The notes: generated by a model not told the origin, from the sequence alone. DNA of 64,000 nt from Pseudomonas sp. Choline-02u-1 (GCF_002836515.1 NZ_PJBC01000002.1:124001-188000); one strand, 5' to 3'. Positions 47,401 through 58,919 are shown, numbered from the stretch's first letter. Numbers and translations: made by a program.

Positions 47401-50400
47401 CGCCGCGCTCGCCACATTGCTCTACCGCTACAGCGGCCAGACCGACCTGCGCATCGGCGCGCCGGTGGCCAACCGGATCCGCCCGGAAAGCGAAGGGCTG
47501 ATCGGCGCATTCCTCAATACCCAGGTGCTGCGTTGCCAGCTTGACGGGCAGATGTCGGTCGGCGAGTTGTTCGAGCAGGTGCGCCATACGGTGATCGAAG
47601 GCCAGTCGCATCAGGATCTGCCGTTCGATCATTTGGTCGAAGCCTTGCAACCGCCGCGCAGCGCCGCGTACAACCCGCTGTTCCAGGTGATGTGCAACGT
47701 GCAGCGCTGGGAATTCCAGCAAAGCCGCATGCTCGCCGGCATGACCGTCGAGTACCTGGCCAACGATGCGCGGGCAACCAAGTTCGATCTCAACCTGGAA
47801 GTCACCGACCTCGACCATCGCCTCGGCTGCTGCCTGACTTACAGCACCGATCTGTTCGACGAACCGACCATCGGACGCATGGCCAAGCATTGGCGCAACC
47901 TGCTTGAAGCGCTGATCGCTGATCCGCAGCAACGCCTCAGCGAACTGCCGTTGCTCGACAACACCGAGCAACAGCACCTGCTCGACAGCCTTAGCGTCGA
48001 GCCGGGCGAGCATCGTCTCGACCAGTGCATCCATCACCTGTTCGCCGAACAGGCGCTGGCGCGCCAAGACGCGCCAGCGCTGACCTTCGCCGGGCAGACC
48101 TTGAGCTACGCCGAACTCGACGCTCGCGCCAATCGTCTGGCCTGGGCGCTGCGTGAGCGCGGGGTCGGCCCGCAAGTGCGGGTCGGTCTGGCGCTGGAGC
48201 GTTCGCTGGAAATGGTCATCGGCCTGCTGGCGATTCTCAAGGCTGGCGACGCCTATGTGCCGCTGGATCCGGAGTACCCGCTCGACCGTCTGCATTACAT
48301 GATCGAAGACAGCCGCATCGGTCTGCTGCTCAGCGATCGGGCGATGTTCGAAGCCCTCGGCGAGTTGCCTTCAAGCGTGGCGCGCTGGTGTCTGGAAGAT
48401 GACAGCGCAGCGTTGGCCGACTATCCGGCGAGCGAGTTGCCGTTTATCAGCCTGCCGCAGCATCAGGCCTACCTGATCTACACCTCGGGCTCGACCGGCA
48501 AACCGAAAGGCGTGGTGGTGTCCCACGGCGAAATCGCCATGCACTGCCAAGCCGTGATCGAGCGTTTCGGCATGCGCCCGGACGACTGCGAACTGCACTT
48601 CTACTCGATCAACTTCGACGCTGCCACCGAGCGTCTGCTGGTGCCGCTGCTCAGCGGTGCGCAGGTGGTGCTGCGGGCGCAAGGCCAGTGGGATGCACAG
48701 GAAATCTGCGGCTTGATTCGTGCGCATCGGATCAACGTCCTCGGCTTCACGCCGAGCTACGGCAGCCAGTTGGCGCAGTTCCTTGCCACGCAGAATGAAG
48801 TCCTGCCGGTGCGCATGATCATCACTGGCGGTGAAGCGCTGACCGGCGAGCATCTGCAGCGCATCCGCGCGGCGTTCCAGCCAGCGCTGTTCTTCAACGC
48901 CTACGGCCCGACTGAAACCGTGGTCATGCCGTTGGCCAGTCTGGCGCCGCAGGTACTGGAAGAGGGCGCCGGCAGTGTGCCGATCGGCAGCGTGATCGGG
49001 GCGCGAGTCGCCTACATTCTCGACGCCGATCTGGCCTTGGTGCCGCAGGGTGCGACTGGTGAATTGTTTGTCGGTGGCGCCGGTCTGGCCCAGGCCTATC
49101 ACGACCGCCCGGGCATTACCGCCGAGCGGTTTGTCGCTGACCCGTTTGCCGCTGATGGCGGACGTATGTACCGCACCGGTGACCTGGTGCGCCAGCGTGC
49201 CGATGGTCTGGTCGAGTATCTGGGGCGGATCGACCATCAAGTGAAAATCCGTGGCTTCCGCATCGAACTGGGCGAAATCGAAACGCGCCTGCTCGATCAC
49301 CCTGCGATCCGCGAAGCGGTGGTGCTGGCGCTGGATGCGCCGAGTGGCAAGCAGTTGGTGGGTTACCTCGTTACAGAGGTCGCCGAACAGAGCGAAGCGC
49401 AACAAGCTGAACTGCGCGAAGCACTGAAGTCGCACCTCAAGGCGCAACTGCCGGACTACATGGTGCCGACCCACCTGATGCTGCTGGCAAGCATGCCGCT
49501 GACCGCCAACGGCAAACTCGACCGCCGCGCCTTGCCAGCGCCGGACCCGGAGCTCAATCGTCAGGACTATGTCGCGCCAGAGAACGAGCTGGAGCAGGCC
49601 CTGGCGCAGATCTGGTATGAAGTGCTCAACGTCAAACAAGTCGGCCTCAACGACAACTTTTTCGAACTCGGCGGTGATTCGATTCTGTCGATTCAAGTGG
49701 TCAGCCGCGCGCGTCAGCAGGGCATTCACTTCAGCCCGCGCGACTTGTTCCAGCATCAGACGGTGCAGACGCTCGCCGCAGTGGCCAGCCGCACGCAGCA
49801 AGTGACTGCCGAGCAAGGTCTGGTGGATGGGGCATCGCGCCTGACGCCGATTCAGCATTGGTTCTTCGGTACGGACATTCCCCAGCGTCAGCACTGGAAT
49901 CAGGCGCTGTTGCTGGAGCCGACCATGCGCCTTGAACCGCAACGTCTGCAGCAAGCATTGTGGGCAGTGATCGAGCAGCACGACGCCTTGCGTCTGCGTT
50001 TCAGCGAAGTCGATAAAGCGTGGCAGGCAACGCACCAGGCGCTGACGGATGAAGAACTTCTCTGGCAGTTCAGCGTCGATTCGCTGGCCCCGTGCGAAGC
50101 CTTGTTCGCCGATGCACAACGCAGTCTGCATCTGCAGAACGGCCCACTGCTGCGCGCAGTGCTGGTCGACGTCGCCGGTGCACAGCAACGCCTGTTTATC
50201 GCCATCCACCACTTGGTGGTCGACGGTGTGTCGTGGCGCGTGTTGCTCGACGATCTGCAAACCGCCTATCGCCAACTCGACGCTGCGCAGCCGCTGAAAC
50301 TGCCGACGAAAACCAGCGCCTTCAAGGACTGGGCCGCGCGTTTGCACGCTTATGCCGGCAGCGAATCGCTGCGTGAAGAATTGAGCTGGTGGCAGGCGCA

Positions 50401-53400
50401 ACTGGCCGGGCCGAGCGCTGATCTGCCTTGCGAAAACCGGCAGGGCGGCAGGCAGCATCGGCATGCACAAACCGTCAGCGTGCGCCTCGACGCCGAGCTC
50501 ACCCGCCAATTGCTGCAACAGGCGCCGAGTGCTTATCGCACCCACGTCAACGACCTGCTGCTGACCGCGCTGGCCCGTGTGTTGTGCCGCTGGAACGGAC
50601 AGCCGTCGGCGTTGATTCAATTGGAAGGCCACGGCCGCGAAACCCTGTTCGACGAGATTGACCTGACCCGCACGGTTGGCTGGTTTACCAGCGCTTACCC
50701 GCTGCGCCTGACCCCGCACAACATCGAAGAGGCTGCCGGGCAGGGTGCTTCGATCAAGGCGATCAAGGAACAACTGCGCGCCGTGCCGCACAAAGGTCTC
50801 GGTTATGGCGTGCTGCGTTATCTGGCCGATGACGGCTGCCGCCAGCGCATGGCCGCGCTGCCACAGGCGCCGATCACCTTCAATTATCTCGGCCAGTTCG
50901 ACCAGAGCTTCGGCAGCGATGCGCTGTTCCATCCTCTCGATGAAGCAGTCGGGGCCGCTCATGATCCGCAGGCGCCGTTGCCGAACGAGTTGAGCGTCGA
51001 CGGTCAGGTGTATGGCGGGGAACTGCTACTGCGCTGGACTTTCAGTGCCGAGCGTTATGCGGTGCAGACGATCAATGATCTGGCCGATGCCTATCTCGGC
51101 GAGTTGTGCAGCCTGATCGAGCACTGCCTGCAGGACGGTGCCGGCGGCCTGACGCCGTCGGACTTCCCGCTGGCGAAACTGACTCAGGCACAACTCGATG
51201 CGCTGCCGGTGCCGGCCGCGCACATCGAAGATGTCTATCCGCTGACACCGATGCAGGAAGGCATGTTGCTGCACACCCTGCTCGAACCGGGCACCGGTCT
51301 GTACTACATGCAGGATCGTTATCGCATCAACAGCGAGCTCGATCCCGAGCGTTTCGCCCAGGCCTGGCAAGCGGTGGTCGCCCGTCATGAAGCGTTGCGC
51401 GCTTCGTTCTGCTGGAACGTTGGCGAAGACATGCTGCAAGTGATTCACACGCCGGGGCGTACGCCGATCGAGTACCTGGATTGGAGTGCCGTCGCCGAAA
51501 CCGAGCATGAACCACAGCTGCAAGCGCTGCTGAAAAGCGAGCGCGAGGCCGGGTTCGATCTGCTCAATCAGGCGCCGTTCCACCTGCGCCTGATCAAGGT
51601 CGGCGCGGCGCGCTACTGGTTCATGATGAGTAACCACCACATCCTCATCGATGCCTGGTGCCGGTCGCTGCTGATGAACGATTTCTTCGAGATCTACACC
51701 GCCCTCGGCGAAGGTCGCGAAGCGCAGTTGAGCGTGCCGCCGCGTTATCGCGATTACATCGGCTGGCTGCAACGTCAGAGCCTGGCCGAGGCGCGACAGT
51801 GGTGGCGGCAGAATCTGCAAGGCTTCGAACGCACTACGCCGATCCCCAGCGACCGGCCGTTCCTGCGCGAACACGCTGGCGAAAGCGGCGGCATGATCGT
51901 CGGCGACCGCTACACCCGCCTCAATGCCGAGGACGGCGCCCGCCTGCGGGAACTGGCGCAGGCCCATCAACTGACCGTCAACACCTTCGCCCAGGCTGCG
52001 TGGGCTCTGGTGCTGCGGCGCCTGAGCGGCGATCGCGACGTGCTCTTCGGCGTCACAGTGGCCGGGCGTCCGGTGGAGATGCCGGAGATGCAGCGCACTG
52101 TCGGCCTGTTCATCAACAGTATTGCCCTGCGCGTGAAGATGCCTGCGGACGATCAGCGCAGCAGCGTGCGCCAATGGCTCAGCGCTTTGCTCGACAGCAA
52201 TATGCAACTGCGCGAGTACGAATACCTGCCGCTGGTGAACATTCAGGAACAGAGCGAATTGCCCAAGGGCCAGCCGCTGTTCGACAGCCTCTTCGTGTTC
52301 GAAAACGCCCCGGTGGAAGTCTCGGTGCTCGACCGAGCGCAGAGTTTGAATGCCACTTCGGATTCCGGCCGCACCCATACCAACTTCCCGCTGACGGCGG
52401 TGTGCTACCCGGGCGATGACCTTGGCTTGCACCTGTCCTATGACCAGCGTTACTTGGACGAGGCGACGGTCGAGCGCATGCTCAGTGAGTTCAAGCGGCT
52501 GCTGCTGGCGCTGGTCGACGGCTTCCATGGCGACATGGCCGATTTGCCGCTGCTGGGCGACGAAGAACGCGACTTCCTGCTGCACGGTTGCAACCAGAGC
52601 GGCCACGACTATCCGCTGGAGCAAAGCTACGTGGCGTTGTTCGAAGCGCAGGTCGCGGCGCATCCGCAGCGCATCGCCGCCAGTTGCCTCGATCAGCAAT
52701 TGAGCTACGCCGAACTGAACCACAACGCCAACCGCCTCGGCCATGCCCTGGTCGCTGCCGGTGTGCGGATGGATCAACCGGTGGCGCTGCTGGCCGAGCG
52801 CAATCTCGACCTGCTCGGCATGATCATCGGCAGCTTCAAGGCCGGTGCCGGTTACCTGCCGCTGGACCCGGGGCTGCCGAGCCAGCGTCTGAGCCGCATT
52901 ATCGAGCTCAGCCGCACGCCGTTGCTGGTGTGCAGCGCAGCTTGCCGCGAACAGGCGCAGACCTTGCTCGAGGCGTTTGGCTGTTCGAATCGTCCGCGCC
53001 TGCTGGTGTGGGAAGAGGTGCAGGCGTCGGCGACAGCGACGCATAATCCCGGCATTCACAGCGGCCCGGACAATCTCGCTTATGTGATCTACACGTCGGG
53101 TTCGACCGGTTTGCCAAAAGGCGTCATGGTCGAGCAGCGCGGCATGCTCAATAACCAATTGAGCAAACGCCCGTATCTCGACTTGAGCGAGGTCGATGTG
53201 ATTGCACAGACCGCCTCGCAGAGCTTCGATATTTCCGTCTGGCAGTTCCTCGCCGCGCCGTTGTTCGGCGCGCGGGTCGATATCGTGCCGAATGCGATTG
53301 CCCACGATCCGCAAGGTTTGCTGGCGCATGTGCAGGCGCAGGGCATTACGGTGCTGGAAAGTGTGCCGTCGCTGATTCAGGGCATGCTCGCCGCCGAGCG

Positions 53401-54469
53401 GCTGAGTCTCGACGGCTTGCGCTGGATGCTGCCGACCGGCGAAGCGATGCCGCCGGAGCTGGCCCATCAGTGGCTGCTGCGTTACCCGCAGATCGGTCTG
53501 GTCAATGCTTACGGCCCGGCGGAATGTTCCGATGACGTGGCGTTCTACCGCGTCGACCTGGCCTCGACGCGTGGCAGTTATTTGCCGATCGGCACGCCGA
53601 CCGACAACAACTTGCTCTATCTGCTCGATGGCGCGCTGGATCTGGTGCCGCTGGGCGCGGTGGGTGAATTGTGCGTGGCTGGCATCGGTGTCGGTCGCGG
53701 CTACGTCAGCGATCCGCTGCGCACCGCGCCGGTGTTTGTGCCGAACCCGTTCGGCGCGCCGGGCGAGCGCCTGTACCGCACCGGTGACCTGGCGCGGCGC
53801 CGCACTGATGGTGTGCTGGAATACGTCGGCCGGGTCGATCATCAGGTGAAGATTCGCGGTTACCGCATCGAACTCGGTGAAATCGAAGCGCGTCTGCACG
53901 AACAACCGCAAGTACGTGACGCGGCGGTTGGCGTGCAAGAGGGCGTTAACGGCAAGCACCTGGTCGGTTATCTGGTCGCCGCCGATGCAGCGCTCAATCC
54001 GGCCGAACGCCTGGAGCAGATCAAGCAGCGCCTGCGCGCCGAACTGCCGGAATACATGGTGCCGCTGCACTGGCTGTGGCTGGAGCAAATGCCGCTCAAT
54101 GCCAACGGCAAACTCGACCGCAAAGCCTTGCCGGCGCTGGAGATCGGTCAGTTGCAGAGCGAGGACTATCTGGCCCCGCGCAACGAGCTGGAGCAGACCC
54201 TGGCTGATATCTGGGCCCAGGTGCTCAAGGTCGACAAGGTCGGCGTGCGCGACAACTTTTTCGAACTGGGCGGGCATTCGCTACTGGCAACGCAGATTGC
54301 ATCGCGAGTGCAGAAAACCCTGCAACGCAATGTGCCGCTGCGCGCGATGTTCGAGTGCAGTACGGTGGCGGAACTGGCCGAGTACATTGATGGACTGGCG
54401 GCCAGCGATATGACTGAGGAGAAGGTGGATCGGTTGAATGATCTGATGGCGCAGCTGGAGGGGCTTTAG
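41471..54469 (+). CDS. pvdL: Pyoverdine chromophore NRPS PvdL
   Basis: A 4332-residue synthetase that loads a fatty acid and joins Glu, D-Tyr and Dab, the start of pyoverdine. Order: acyl-AMP ligase (1-590; [14 protein letters not shown] at about 165), carrier Ser611, C (HHIIADG, catalytic His803), A ([11 protein letters not shown], about 1270), carrier Ser1666, C (HHIVTEG, His1859), A (about 2332), carrier GGDS Ser2737, epimerase (HHLVVDG, His2914), C (HHILIDA, His3390), A (about 3870, with FDISVW and LESVPS fitting a Dab pocket DxIxxW..E) and carrier Ser4270. There is no thioesterase, so the product passes to another synthetase. The epimerase after the second A gives D-Tyr. ATG at 41471 follows AGGAAACCTC; P. 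aeruginosa PvdL is close in length. The frame is open to 41231 but that part is non-conserved leader. It is read divergently from pvdS. Confidence 0.97.
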   Translation: MTDAFELPSTLVHALKRRAALTPDRLALRFLAENADQAVVLSYRELDQRARTIAAALQAEAGFGERAVLLFPSGADYVAAFFGCLYAGMIAVPAYPPESARRHHQERLLSIIADAEPKLLLTSADLRDALQQIEGAPPLLCVDTLDSALAEHWVEPALPPEHIAFLQYTSGSTALPKGVQVSHGNLVANERLIRHGFGIDVNPDDVIVSWLPLYHDMGLIGGLLQPIFSGVPCILMSPAYFLGRPLRWLEAIAEYGGTISGGPDFAYRLCSERVSESALERLDLSRWRVAYSGSEPIRLDTLERFAEKFAACGFSENSFMASYGLAEATLFVAGTLRGTGIPALRVDDQALAQNRAEPGDGSAIMSCGISQPEHAVLIVEPNTLAELAENAVGEVWAAGPSIAHGYWRNPEASAKTFVQHAGRTWLRTGDLGFIRDGELFVTGRLKDMLIVRGHNLYPQDIEQTIEREVEVVRKGRVAAFAVNHSGEEGIGIAAEISRSVQKVLPPQALIRAIRQAVAEAYQEAPSVVVLLNPGALPKTSSGKLQRSACRNRLADGSLDSYAMFPSITAETNSATSCPSDLETVIGTLWAEQLNVKQINADDHFFLLGGNSIAATQVVARVREALGVELSLRLLFEAPTLCAFAAAVAQLKQDGGSAQDAISTLSRSEPMPQSLAQNRLWITWQLDPQSSAYNIPGGLRLRGELDEDAVRSSFQQLIERHESLRTRFFERDGVALQQVLAAAEFDLQLIDISDLSAPEREARAEQIREDEARTRFDLEKGPLLAVTLVRLDDEEHQLLVTLHHIIADGWSLNILLDEFSRLYAAATQGATATLAALPTQYADYGNWQRQWLAQGEGERQLAYWKAQLGEEHPPLELATDHPRSARTNHSAARHSVRLSSKLSEAIRQTAQAHEATSFMLLLAALQSLLHRYSGQRDIRIGVPNANRPRLETQGLIGFFINTQVLRAQIDSHLPFAELLSQTRQAALGAQANQDLPFEQLLEAFPQAREQGLFQIMFNHQQRDLNALKRLPGLLAEELPWHSREAKFDLQLHSEEDRNGRLTLSFDYASELFDAATIERLAEHFHNLLSEICEQPEQAIGDLRLLTVDEQQQHNDWSAAPCTPAQQWLPELLDQQLRKTPQRTALVWESGRVDFAELHTQANRLAHYLRDKGVGPDVCVAIAAERSPQLLIGLLAIIKAGGAYVPLDPDYPAERLAYMLSDSGVQLLLTQTELLERLPASEGVSVIAMDALHLDKWPSQAPGLHLHGDNLAYVIYTSGSTGQPKGVGNTHAALAERLQWMQNTYALNETDVLMQKAPISFDVSVWECFWPLITGARLLLAGPGEHRDPHRIAQLVQEHGVTTLHFVPPLLALFIDEPLSAGCTSLRRMFSGGEALPAELRNRVLAQLPAVQLHNRYGPTETAINVTHWHCTTADGERSPIGRPLGNVICRILDADLNPVPAGVAGELCISGIGLARGYLGRAALTAERFVVDPLGEQGARLYRTGDRARRSSDGVIEYLGRLDQQVKLRGFRVEPEEIQARLLAQEGVAQAAVLVRETAAGAQLIGYFTATDADEQADEQVARLKAALAAELPEYMVPAQLLRLDAMPLSPSGKLDRRALPEPQWQVREHIEPVSALQQQIAAIWREVLGLKQVGLGDDFFALGGHSLLATQIISRTRQACDVELPLRTLFEHSELGDYAEQIRLIQVSGHTNQQLPIAKIDRSQAVPLSYSQQRMWFLWQMEPDSPAYNVGGMARLRGVLHVEHFEAALQALILRHETLRTTFPSVGGVARQQVHAETGVRMGWKDFSSLPAQLSEQQVQQLADAEAHQPFDLETGPLLRACLVKTAEHEHYFVLTLHHIVTEGWAMDIFARELSALYEAFVDERQSPLEPLPVQYLDYSVWQRQWLESGERQRQLDYWTAQLGREHPLLELPGDRPRPPVQSHQGELFRFDLSDALAARVRAFNAQNGLTLFMTMTAALATLLYRYSGQTDLRIGAPVANRIRPESEGLIGAFLNTQVLRCQLDGQMSVGELFEQVRHTVIEGQSHQDLPFDHLVEALQPPRSAAYNPLFQVMCNVQRWEFQQSRMLAGMTVEYLANDARATKFDLNLEVTDLDHRLGCCLTYSTDLFDEPTIGRMAKHWRNLLEALIADPQQRLSELPLLDNTEQQHLLDSLSVEPGEHRLDQCIHHLFAEQALARQDAPALTFAGQTLSYAELDARANRLAWALRERGVGPQVRVGLALERSLEMVIGLLAILKAGDAYVPLDPEYPLDRLHYMIEDSRIGLLLSDRAMFEALGELPSSVARWCLEDDSAALADYPASELPFISLPQHQAYLIYTSGSTGKPKGVVVSHGEIAMHCQAVIERFGMRPDDCELHFYSINFDAATERLLVPLLSGAQVVLRAQGQWDAQEICGLIRAHRINVLGFTPSYGSQLAQFLATQNEVLPVRMIITGGEALTGEHLQRIRAAFQPALFFNAYGPTETVVMPLASLAPQVLEEGAGSVPIGSVIGARVAYILDADLALVPQGATGELFVGGAGLAQAYHDRPGITAERFVADPFAADGGRMYRTGDLVRQRADGLVEYLGRIDHQVKIRGFRIELGEIETRLLDHPAIREAVVLALDAPSGKQLVGYLVTEVAEQSEAQQAELREALKSHLKAQLPDYMVPTHLMLLASMPLTANGKLDRRALPAPDPELNRQDYVAPENELEQALAQIWYEVLNVKQVGLNDNFFELGGDSILSIQVVSRARQQGIHFSPRDLFQHQTVQTLAAVASRTQQVTAEQGLVDGASRLTPIQHWFFGTDIPQRQHWNQALLLEPTMRLEPQRLQQALWAVIEQHDALRLRFSEVDKAWQATHQALTDEELLWQFSVDSLAPCEALFADAQRSLHLQNGPLLRAVLVDVAGAQQRLFIAIHHLVVDGVSWRVLLDDLQTAYRQLDAAQPLKLPTKTSAFKDWAARLHAYAGSESLREELSWWQAQLAGPSADLPCENRQGGRQHRHAQTVSVRLDAELTRQLLQQAPSAYRTHVNDLLLTALARVLCRWNGQPSALIQLEGHGRETLFDEIDLTRTVGWFTSAYPLRLTPHNIEEAAGQGASIKAIKEQLRAVPHKGLGYGVLRYLADDGCRQRMAALPQAPITFNYLGQFDQSFGSDALFHPLDEAVGAAHDPQAPLPNELSVDGQVYGGELLLRWTFSAERYAVQTINDLADAYLGELCSLIEHCLQDGAGGLTPSDFPLAKLTQAQLDALPVPAAHIEDVYPLTPMQEGMLLHTLLEPGTGLYYMQDRYRINSELDPERFAQAWQAVVARHEALRASFCWNVGEDMLQVIHTPGRTPIEYLDWSAVAETEHEPQLQALLKSEREAGFDLLNQAPFHLRLIKVGAARYWFMMSNHHILIDAWCRSLLMNDFFEIYTALGEGREAQLSVPPRYRDYIGWLQRQSLAEARQWWRQNLQGFERTTPIPSDRPFLREHAGESGGMIVGDRYTRLNAEDGARLRELAQAHQLTVNTFAQAAWALVLRRLSGDRDVLFGVTVAGRPVEMPEMQRTVGLFINSIALRVKMPADDQRSSVRQWLSALLDSNMQLREYEYLPLVNIQEQSELPKGQPLFDSLFVFENAPVEVSVLDRAQSLNATSDSGRTHTNFPLTAVCYPGDDLGLHLSYDQRYLDEATVERMLSEFKRLLLALVDGFHGDMADLPLLGDEERDFLLHGCNQSGHDYPLEQSYVALFEAQVAAHPQRIAASCLDQQLSYAELNHNANRLGHALVAAGVRMDQPVALLAERNLDLLGMIIGSFKAGAGYLPLDPGLPSQRLSRIIELSRTPLLVCSAACREQAQTLLEAFGCSNRPRLLVWEEVQASATATHNPGIHSGPDNLAYVIYTSGSTGLPKGVMVEQRGMLNNQLSKRPYLDLSEVDVIAQTASQSFDISVWQFLAAPLFGARVDIVPNAIAHDPQGLLAHVQAQGITVLESVPSLIQGMLAAERLSLDGLRWMLPTGEAMPPELAHQWLLRYPQIGLVNAYGPAECSDDVAFYRVDLASTRGSYLPIGTPTDNNLLYLLDGALDLVPLGAVGELCVAGIGVGRGYVSDPLRTAPVFVPNPFGAPGERLYRTGDLARRRTDGVLEYVGRVDHQVKIRGYRIELGEIEARLHEQPQVRDAAVGVQEGVNGKHLVGYLVAADAALNPAERLEQIKQRLRAELPEYMVPLHWLWLEQMPLNANGKLDRKALPALEIGQLQSEDYLAPRNELEQTLADIWAQVLKVDKVGVRDNFFELGGHSLLATQIASRVQKTLQRNVPLRAMFECSTVAELAEYIDGLAASDMTEEKVDRLNDLMAQLEGL

Positions 54470-54559
54470 TTCTTCGGCGTTTGGGCCGGCGATGGCGTCG
54501 GAGAATTCAACACAAATCAACCGGTACGTGACTGTACATTTCCGGGCTTGACGATCAAC

Positions 54560-54592
54560 AACCGGCAGCTCAGTCTGCCGGTTCTCTTTTTC
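54560..54592 (+). terminator. Intrinsic terminator between pvdL and the hydrolase gene
   Basis: AACCGGCAG and CTGCCGGTT pair over nine bases with a six-base loop and are followed by CTCTTTTTCT. It lies 90 bases after the pvdL stop and ends about 15 bases before the ATG of the hydrolase gene. Confidence 0.82.
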
Positions 54593-54607
54593 TCCCGGAG
54601 GTGGTCG

Positions 54608-55423
54608 ATGGCCTTTTTCACGGTTGACGGACAAGCGCTGCACTACATTGATCAAGGCACTGGCCCGGCCGTGTTGCTCGCAGGCAGTTATCTCTGGGAT
54701 CAAGCGATGTGGGCGCCGCAGATCGCCGCGCTGACCCCGCACTATCGCGTCATCGCGCTGGATCTTTGGGGGCATGGCGAGTCCGGCAAGTTACCCGAAG
54801 GCACCACATCGCTGGATGACATCGCCCGTCAGGCGCAGGCTTTGCTTGATCACCTGGACATCGACCGCGTCACTCTGGTCGGGCTGTCGGTCGGCGGCAT
54901 GTGGGGCGCGCGCCTGGCACTGTCCGCAGCGCAACGTTTGAACGGTCTGGTGCTGATGGACACCTACGTCGGCGTCGAGCCGGAACCGACCCGGCAGTAT
55001 TACTTCTCGCTGTTCAAGCAGATCGAAGACACCGGCACCCTCTCTGAACAACTGCTCGACATCGTCGTGCCAATCTTCTTCCGCCCGGGCATCGACCCGC
55101 AGTCGCCGCTGTATCAGGACTTTCGCGCAAAACTGCAAGGCTATTCGCCCGAGCGTTTGCGCGAAAGCATCGTGCCGATGGGGCGCATCACTTTTGGTCG
55201 TGACGACTTGTTGCCACGCCTGGCCGAGCTGGACGCGGCTGCGACGCTGGTGCTCTGCGGCGATCAGGACAAACCACGGCCACCGTCGGAAGCCCGGGAA
55301 ATGGCTGAATTGATTGGTTGCCCGTGTGTGCTGGTGCCAGAGGCGGGGCATATCTCCAATCTGGAGAACCCCGAATTCGTCACTGAGGCGCTGCTAGCGT
55401 TTCTGGCCGAGCGAAACCGCTAG
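54608..55423 (+). CDS. Alpha/beta hydrolase
   Basis: A 271-residue alpha/beta hydrolase with an intact triad: Ser94 in GLSVGG, Asp221 in CGDQDKP and His248 in EAGHIS. The oxyanion-hole region is VLLAGSYLWDQAMW; LDLWGHGESG is the strand after beta-4. No signal peptide is seen, so it should be cytosolic. It follows pvdL but is separated by a hairpin terminator whose T-tract ends about 15 bases before the ATG, so read-through would be reduced. An editing or esterase role in pyoverdine production is possible but not shown. The ATG has GGAGG upstream. Confidence 0.87.
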   Translation: MAFFTVDGQALHYIDQGTGPAVLLAGSYLWDQAMWAPQIAALTPHYRVIALDLWGHGESGKLPEGTTSLDDIARQAQALLDHLDIDRVTLVGLSVGGMWGARLALSAAQRLNGLVLMDTYVGVEPEPTRQYYFSLFKQIEDTGTLSEQLLDIVVPIFFRPGIDPQSPLYQDFRAKLQGYSPERLRESIVPMGRITFGRDDLLPRLAELDAAATLVLCGDQDKPRPPSEAREMAELIGCPCVLVPEAGHISNLENPEFVTEALLAFLAERNR

Positions 55424-55438
55424 AGCGGGTGAAGTTCA

Positions 55439-55528
55439 TTCGCGAGCAAGTCTGCTCCCACAGGGTTTCACTTGTTCACATATTTCGTGCTCATCACAAC
55501 ACTTTGTGGGAGCGGGCTTGCCCGCGAT
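55439..55528. repeat. REP pair downstream of the hydrolase gene
   Basis: Inverted arms at 55439-55462 and 55504-55528 belong to the GCGAGCAAG-CCGCTCCCAC family seen at 31279 and 40454, with a T/C change in the left arm and a C in the right arm. It fills the gap between the convergent hydrolase gene and dsbG. Confidence 0.85.
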
Positions 55529-55558
55529 GAGGCAGGGTCAGGCGATAAAGAATCGGCT

Positions 55559-56329
55559 TTATTTCGGCCCGAGAATCTTCACCAGCTTGTCCGGCGAAGG
55601 CGCGCCTTGCTGTTGTTGCAATTCGCCTTTGTCGTCCAGGTAGAAAATGGCCGGGGTAGCTTGCAGTTCCAGGTCTTCCATCAACTGCATGTTGGCCGCG
55701 AGTTTGGTTTGCACCGCGACCGGAATGTCTTTCAGAGCCTTGAGCGCGCTGCCCTTGCCGGCCTTTTCGTGATCCTCCAGCGCTTTGGCCGGATCTTTTG
55801 CCGCCAGCAGCGCGGCTGATTTGCCCGGGCTGTCTTCGCGGATGATGCCGACCATGATGTGGCGCAACTGCACCTTGCCGGCCTTGACCCATGGCCGCGC
55901 CTGTTCCCAGAACATGTTGCAATACGGGCAGTTCGGGTCGCTGAACAGGTACACCGTGCGCGGCGCATCCTTGTTGCCATCCTGAATCCAGTTGCTCGCC
56001 TCGAACTTGGCCCAGACTTCCTTGGACATCGGCGCATAGACCAGTTTCTGCAACGGCTCGCTACTCAGATCCTTGCCGTCGGCGTCGTACAGATTACCAA
56101 CCACGACGTGCTTGCCGTCCGGAGTCAGGTAGAGCGCCATGCCGCGATTCTGGTATTGCGCAGCGTACCCGCGCAGGCCGTCGGGGGCGTCGAACTGGCC
56201 GACAATTTTTGCGCCTTTTGCTTCGATTTTTTTGATCGCCGCAGGCAGTTCTTCAGCAGCCTGCACTGACGGCAAGTGCAGCAGGGCAGTGCCCAGGGTC
56301 AGCGTCAGCAGGTGGCGGAGGCGGGGCAT
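55559..56329 (-). CDS. dsbG: Periplasmic thiol:disulfide isomerase/chaperone DsbG
   Basis: A 256-residue precursor with a signal peptide (LTLTLGTALLHLPSVQA) and the DsbC/DsbG architecture: an N-terminal dimerisation domain (about 30-100) and a thioredoxin-fold domain with the active site FSDPNCPYCNMFW (Cys134-Pro-Tyr-Cys137) and the cis-proline loop LQATPAIFYL. CPYC with Thr before cis-Pro is the DsbG type. It should protect or repair single cysteines in the periplasm and be kept reduced by DsbD. It overlaps the tlpA-like gene by 25 bases, as the last cistron of dsbD-dsbE-dsbG. Confidence 0.92.
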   Translation of the reverse strand: MPRLRHLLTLTLGTALLHLPSVQAAEELPAAIKKIEAKGAKIVGQFDAPDGLRGYAAQYQNRGMALYLTPDGKHVVVGNLYDADGKDLSSEPLQKLVYAPMSKEVWAKFEASNWIQDGNKDAPRTVYLFSDPNCPYCNMFWEQARPWVKAGKVQLRHIMVGIIREDSPGKSAALLAAKDPAKALEDHEKAGKGSALKALKDIPVAVQTKLAANMQLMEDLELQATPAIFYLDDKGELQQQQGAPSPDKLVKILGPK

Positions 56330-57186
56330 GGCAGTTTCCTTGCAGAGTTGGCCGGAGCAACGGCCTGATTCGGGCTAGAAGGTGAAGTGTCGAACGTTTC
56401 CAGCGCGCGCGCGAGGCTGGCATTCGACAGTTCACCTAGGTGACTGGTCAGCAAACGACCGTCAGGGCTATAGAACAGCGTAGTCGGTAACGCCATGGAA
56501 CCCACGGCCTGACCGAGACGGCCGCTGCGGTCGAACAGCACGTTGTTCAGGCTCAGGCCCTGGGTTTCCAGGAACGTTGCCACGCTTTGCATGCTTTCGG
56601 CCTGATTGACGAACAAGAACGTCAGATCCGGACGCTGTTGTTGGGCGTTTTCCAGTACCGGCATTTCTCGCCGGCATGGCGGACACCAGGTCGCCCACAG
56701 GTTGATCACCAGCGGGCCGCCCTGATAGTCACGGAGCTTGATCCTTTCCCCGGCGGCGTTACGCAGGGAGATATCCGGCAGCCGCGTGCCTTGTTCATAA
56801 ATATTCAGCGACAGCGTGGCGAGCAACCAGAACATCACGCCGCTGACCACACCGAAGCCCAACGGGCGACGCAGACCGGGGCGCCGCCAGCCGCGATACA
56901 ACGCCGCCAGCAGCAGAACGATCACCCCGGGCCAGGCGAGAAAACCACCGTCGCGCAGATCGATGATCTGCCACGGGTCGTTGCGATAATGCGACCAGTA
57001 CAGCGCGACAAACGCAATGCGCGCCGCGAGCATGCCCAGCAAGAAGAGGCTGAACAGCGCCGACTCGGGGTTATCGCCGCCGCGCTTGGCCACTCGCCAA
57101 CCGACAAACGTCGCCAGCGCCAGAGCACTGATCAGCAGCAAGTGGTTAAGCGCGATGGCGAAGGTGCCGAGGGTGAGCGTCAGCAT
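56305..57186 (-). CDS. dsbE: TlpA/DsbE-like thiol-disulfide protein fused to a membrane domain
   Basis: A 293-residue protein. The first half has four membrane helices (LNHLLLISALALATFVGWRV, LFLLGMLAARIAFVALYW, WPGVIVLLLAALYRGW, VSGVMFWLLATLSLNIY), followed by a periplasmic thioredoxin-like domain (about 130-270) with INLWATWCPPCRREMPVLE (Cys168-Pro-Pro-Cys171) and the cis-proline ALPTTLFYSPDG. It looks like a TlpA/ResA-type reductant that takes electrons from DsbD. The ATG overlaps the dsbD stop by ATGA and its end overlaps dsbG. I use the name dsbE as in the P. aeruginosa dsbDEG description; it is not the cytochrome-c-maturation DsbE/CcmG in a strict sense. Confidence 0.87.
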   Translation of the reverse strand: MLTLTLGTFAIALNHLLLISALALATFVGWRVAKRGGDNPESALFSLFLLGMLAARIAFVALYWSHYRNDPWQIIDLRDGGFLAWPGVIVLLLAALYRGWRRPGLRRPLGFGVVSGVMFWLLATLSLNIYEQGTRLPDISLRNAAGERIKLRDYQGGPLVINLWATWCPPCRREMPVLENAQQQRPDLTFLFVNQAESMQSVATFLETQGLSLNNVLFDRSGRLGQAVGSMALPTTLFYSPDGRLLTSHLGELSNASLARALETFDTSPSSPNQAVAPANSARKLPCPASATC

Positions 57187-58919
57187 CAGTTGGCGTCTCG
57201 GGTAGTGGACCAGCGTTGCAGGAAGGTGTCGGCATCGACCTCGCCGGTGATGCGCTGGCTGCGGCGTTCTGCGCCGTCAGCGCCGATCCAGATGAACGTC
57301 GGCGGCCCCGGCACTTTATAACGACCGAGCAGCTCGCGACTGGCGGCGTTGTCGGCGGTCACATCCAGGCGCAGCAGGCGTACGTTGCTCAGCGCCTGCA
57401 TGACCTTGGCCTCGCCGAACACCTTCTTTTCCATCACTTTGCACGACACACACCAGTCGGCGTAGTAATCGAGCAACACCCATTGGCCCTGAGCCCTGGC
57501 GGCGTCGAGTTCGCGTTGCAGCGTGGCTGGTTCATTGACCGTGGTGAAAGCGTCGTGACCACTTGGCGCTGCACCGGCAACACGGCCGGCGCTGTAAACC
57601 TGCAACGGCTGATACGGATCATCGCTGCCGCCAGCCGCACCGATCACTAGCAAGCTGCCCCACAAACCGAGCAAGAGGGACAGGGCGCCAAACATCTGCG
57701 CGACGCGGCCAAAACCTTCGGACTGTTTCCAGGCGCTGTAAGCCGCAATCAGCAGCAGCGCGCCACACAGGCCGAGCCACAACGACGGGGCCAGCACCGG
57801 ACGCAGCATCAGCAATGCGGTTGCGAGAAAGAGGAAGCCGAATACACCTTTGAGCAGATTCATCCAGGCGCCGGGTTTCGGCAGGAAACGGTTGCCGACG
57901 GTGACCAGCAGTAACAGCGGCACACCGATGCCGATGCCCAGTGCAAACAGGATCAAACCGCCGTGCAAGGCGTTACCGCTTTGCGCGATGTACAACAGCG
58001 CACCGGCCAGTGGCGCGGTCATGCACGGCCCGACCAACAGACCGGACAATGCGCCCAGCACACCGGCGCCGATCAGGCTGCCGCCGCTGCGGCTGCGCGA
58101 AGCATGTTCAAGTCGATCACGCAGGGCCACCGGCAGTTGCAGCTCGAAGAAGCCGAACATCGGCAGTGCGAGCACCACGAAAATGGCGGCAAATGTGCCG
58201 AGTAACCACGGATTCTGCAACCACGCCTGCAGGTTCGCGCCGAGCAGCGCAGCAATCACGCCCATCGCCGCATACACCAGCGCCATGCAGATCACATAGC
58301 TGCTGGCCAAGGCAAAGCCGCGCCTTGGTGTGGCGCCACTGCCGACAATCATCCCGGCCAGAATCGGCAGCATCGGCAGCGAACATGGCGTGAATGCCAG
58401 CAGCAGGCCGAGTCCGAAAAACACCAACAGGCTCCAGCCCAGCGCCCGTTGTTGCAGACTGCTGGCCAAGGCCTGGTCCGGCGCTTCAGTGCCTGTTGCT
58501 GCTGCGGCTTTGCCGCCTAGATCGATCACTCGGGTTTGCGGTGGATAGCACAGACCGGCATCGGCGCAGCCCTGATAACTGACTTTGATCTGCCCCTTTG
58601 CCGCCGCCGGGATTTTTACTTCCAGGCCTTGGCGGTAGACCGGCTGTTCGCCAAAGAACTCATCGCTGTGAGATTCGCCTTCAGGCAGTACCGGCTGCTG
58701 ATCAGCGGCCAGCCCGTCGAACTTCAAGCGTTTCTGATACAGGTAGTAGCCGTCACTGATCTGCCAGAACAACTGGGTTTCTCCCGAGTCCAGACGCTCG
58801 GAGGTGAGTACGAATGCCTGGTCGACGGGTAAAAAGTCCGGCTTGGATTCGAACGGATTGTTTGCGGCCTGAGCCAGACCGGAAATGAGTAAAGCAAACA
58901 GAAGAAAAAAATGACGCAT
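57186..58919 (-). CDS. dsbD: Thiol:disulfide interchange protein DsbD
   Basis: A 577-residue inner-membrane reductase that passes electrons from cytosolic thioredoxin to periplasmic DsbE/DsbG. Three redox parts: an N-terminal immunoglobulin-like domain with Cys118 and Cys124 (YQGCADAGLCYPP) after a signal peptide (MRHFFLLFALLISGLAQA), eight membrane helices with the pair FTPCSLPML and VGPCMTAPL, and a C-terminal thioredoxin domain with DWCVSCKVMEKKVF (Cys490, Cys493). It is the first gene of dsbD-dsbE-dsbG. A direct-repeat operator lies about 50 bases before the ATG. P. aeruginosa has two DsbDs; gene order suggests DsbD2. Confidence 0.92.
   Translation of the reverse strand: MRHFFLLFALLISGLAQAANNPFESKPDFLPVDQAFVLTSERLDSGETQLFWQISDGYYLYQKRLKFDGLAADQQPVLPEGESHSDEFFGEQPVYRQGLEVKIPAAAKGQIKVSYQGCADAGLCYPPQTRVIDLGGKAAAATGTEAPDQALASSLQQRALGWSLLVFFGLGLLLAFTPCSLPMLPILAGMIVGSGATPRRGFALASSYVICMALVYAAMGVIAALLGANLQAWLQNPWLLGTFAAIFVVLALPMFGFFELQLPVALRDRLEHASRSRSGGSLIGAGVLGALSGLLVGPCMTAPLAGALLYIAQSGNALHGGLILFALGIGIGVPLLLLVTVGNRFLPKPGAWMNLLKGVFGFLFLATALLMLRPVLAPSLWLGLCGALLLIAAYSAWKQSEGFGRVAQMFGALSLLLGLWGSLLVIGAAGGSDDPYQPLQVYSAGRVAGAAPSGHDAFTTVNEPATLQRELDAARAQGQWVLLDYYADWCVSCKVMEKKVFGEAKVMQALSNVRLLRLDVTADNAASRELLGRYKVPGPPTFIWIGADGAERRSQRITGEVDADTFLQRWSTTRDAN

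Noticed and set aside
43733..54277. Very long leftward open frames (about 790, 860 and 1080 codons) opposite pvdL
   Set aside because: They mirror the codon pattern of pvdL in high-GC DNA, show repetitive low-complexity translation and no domain signatures; pvdL is unmistakable on the other strand.
42000..54300. Repeated blocks across pvdL looking like a tandem repeat
   Set aside because: They are the recurring A, C and carrier motifs (for example [19 protein letters not shown]) of NRPS modules, not a DNA repeat array or CRISPR.
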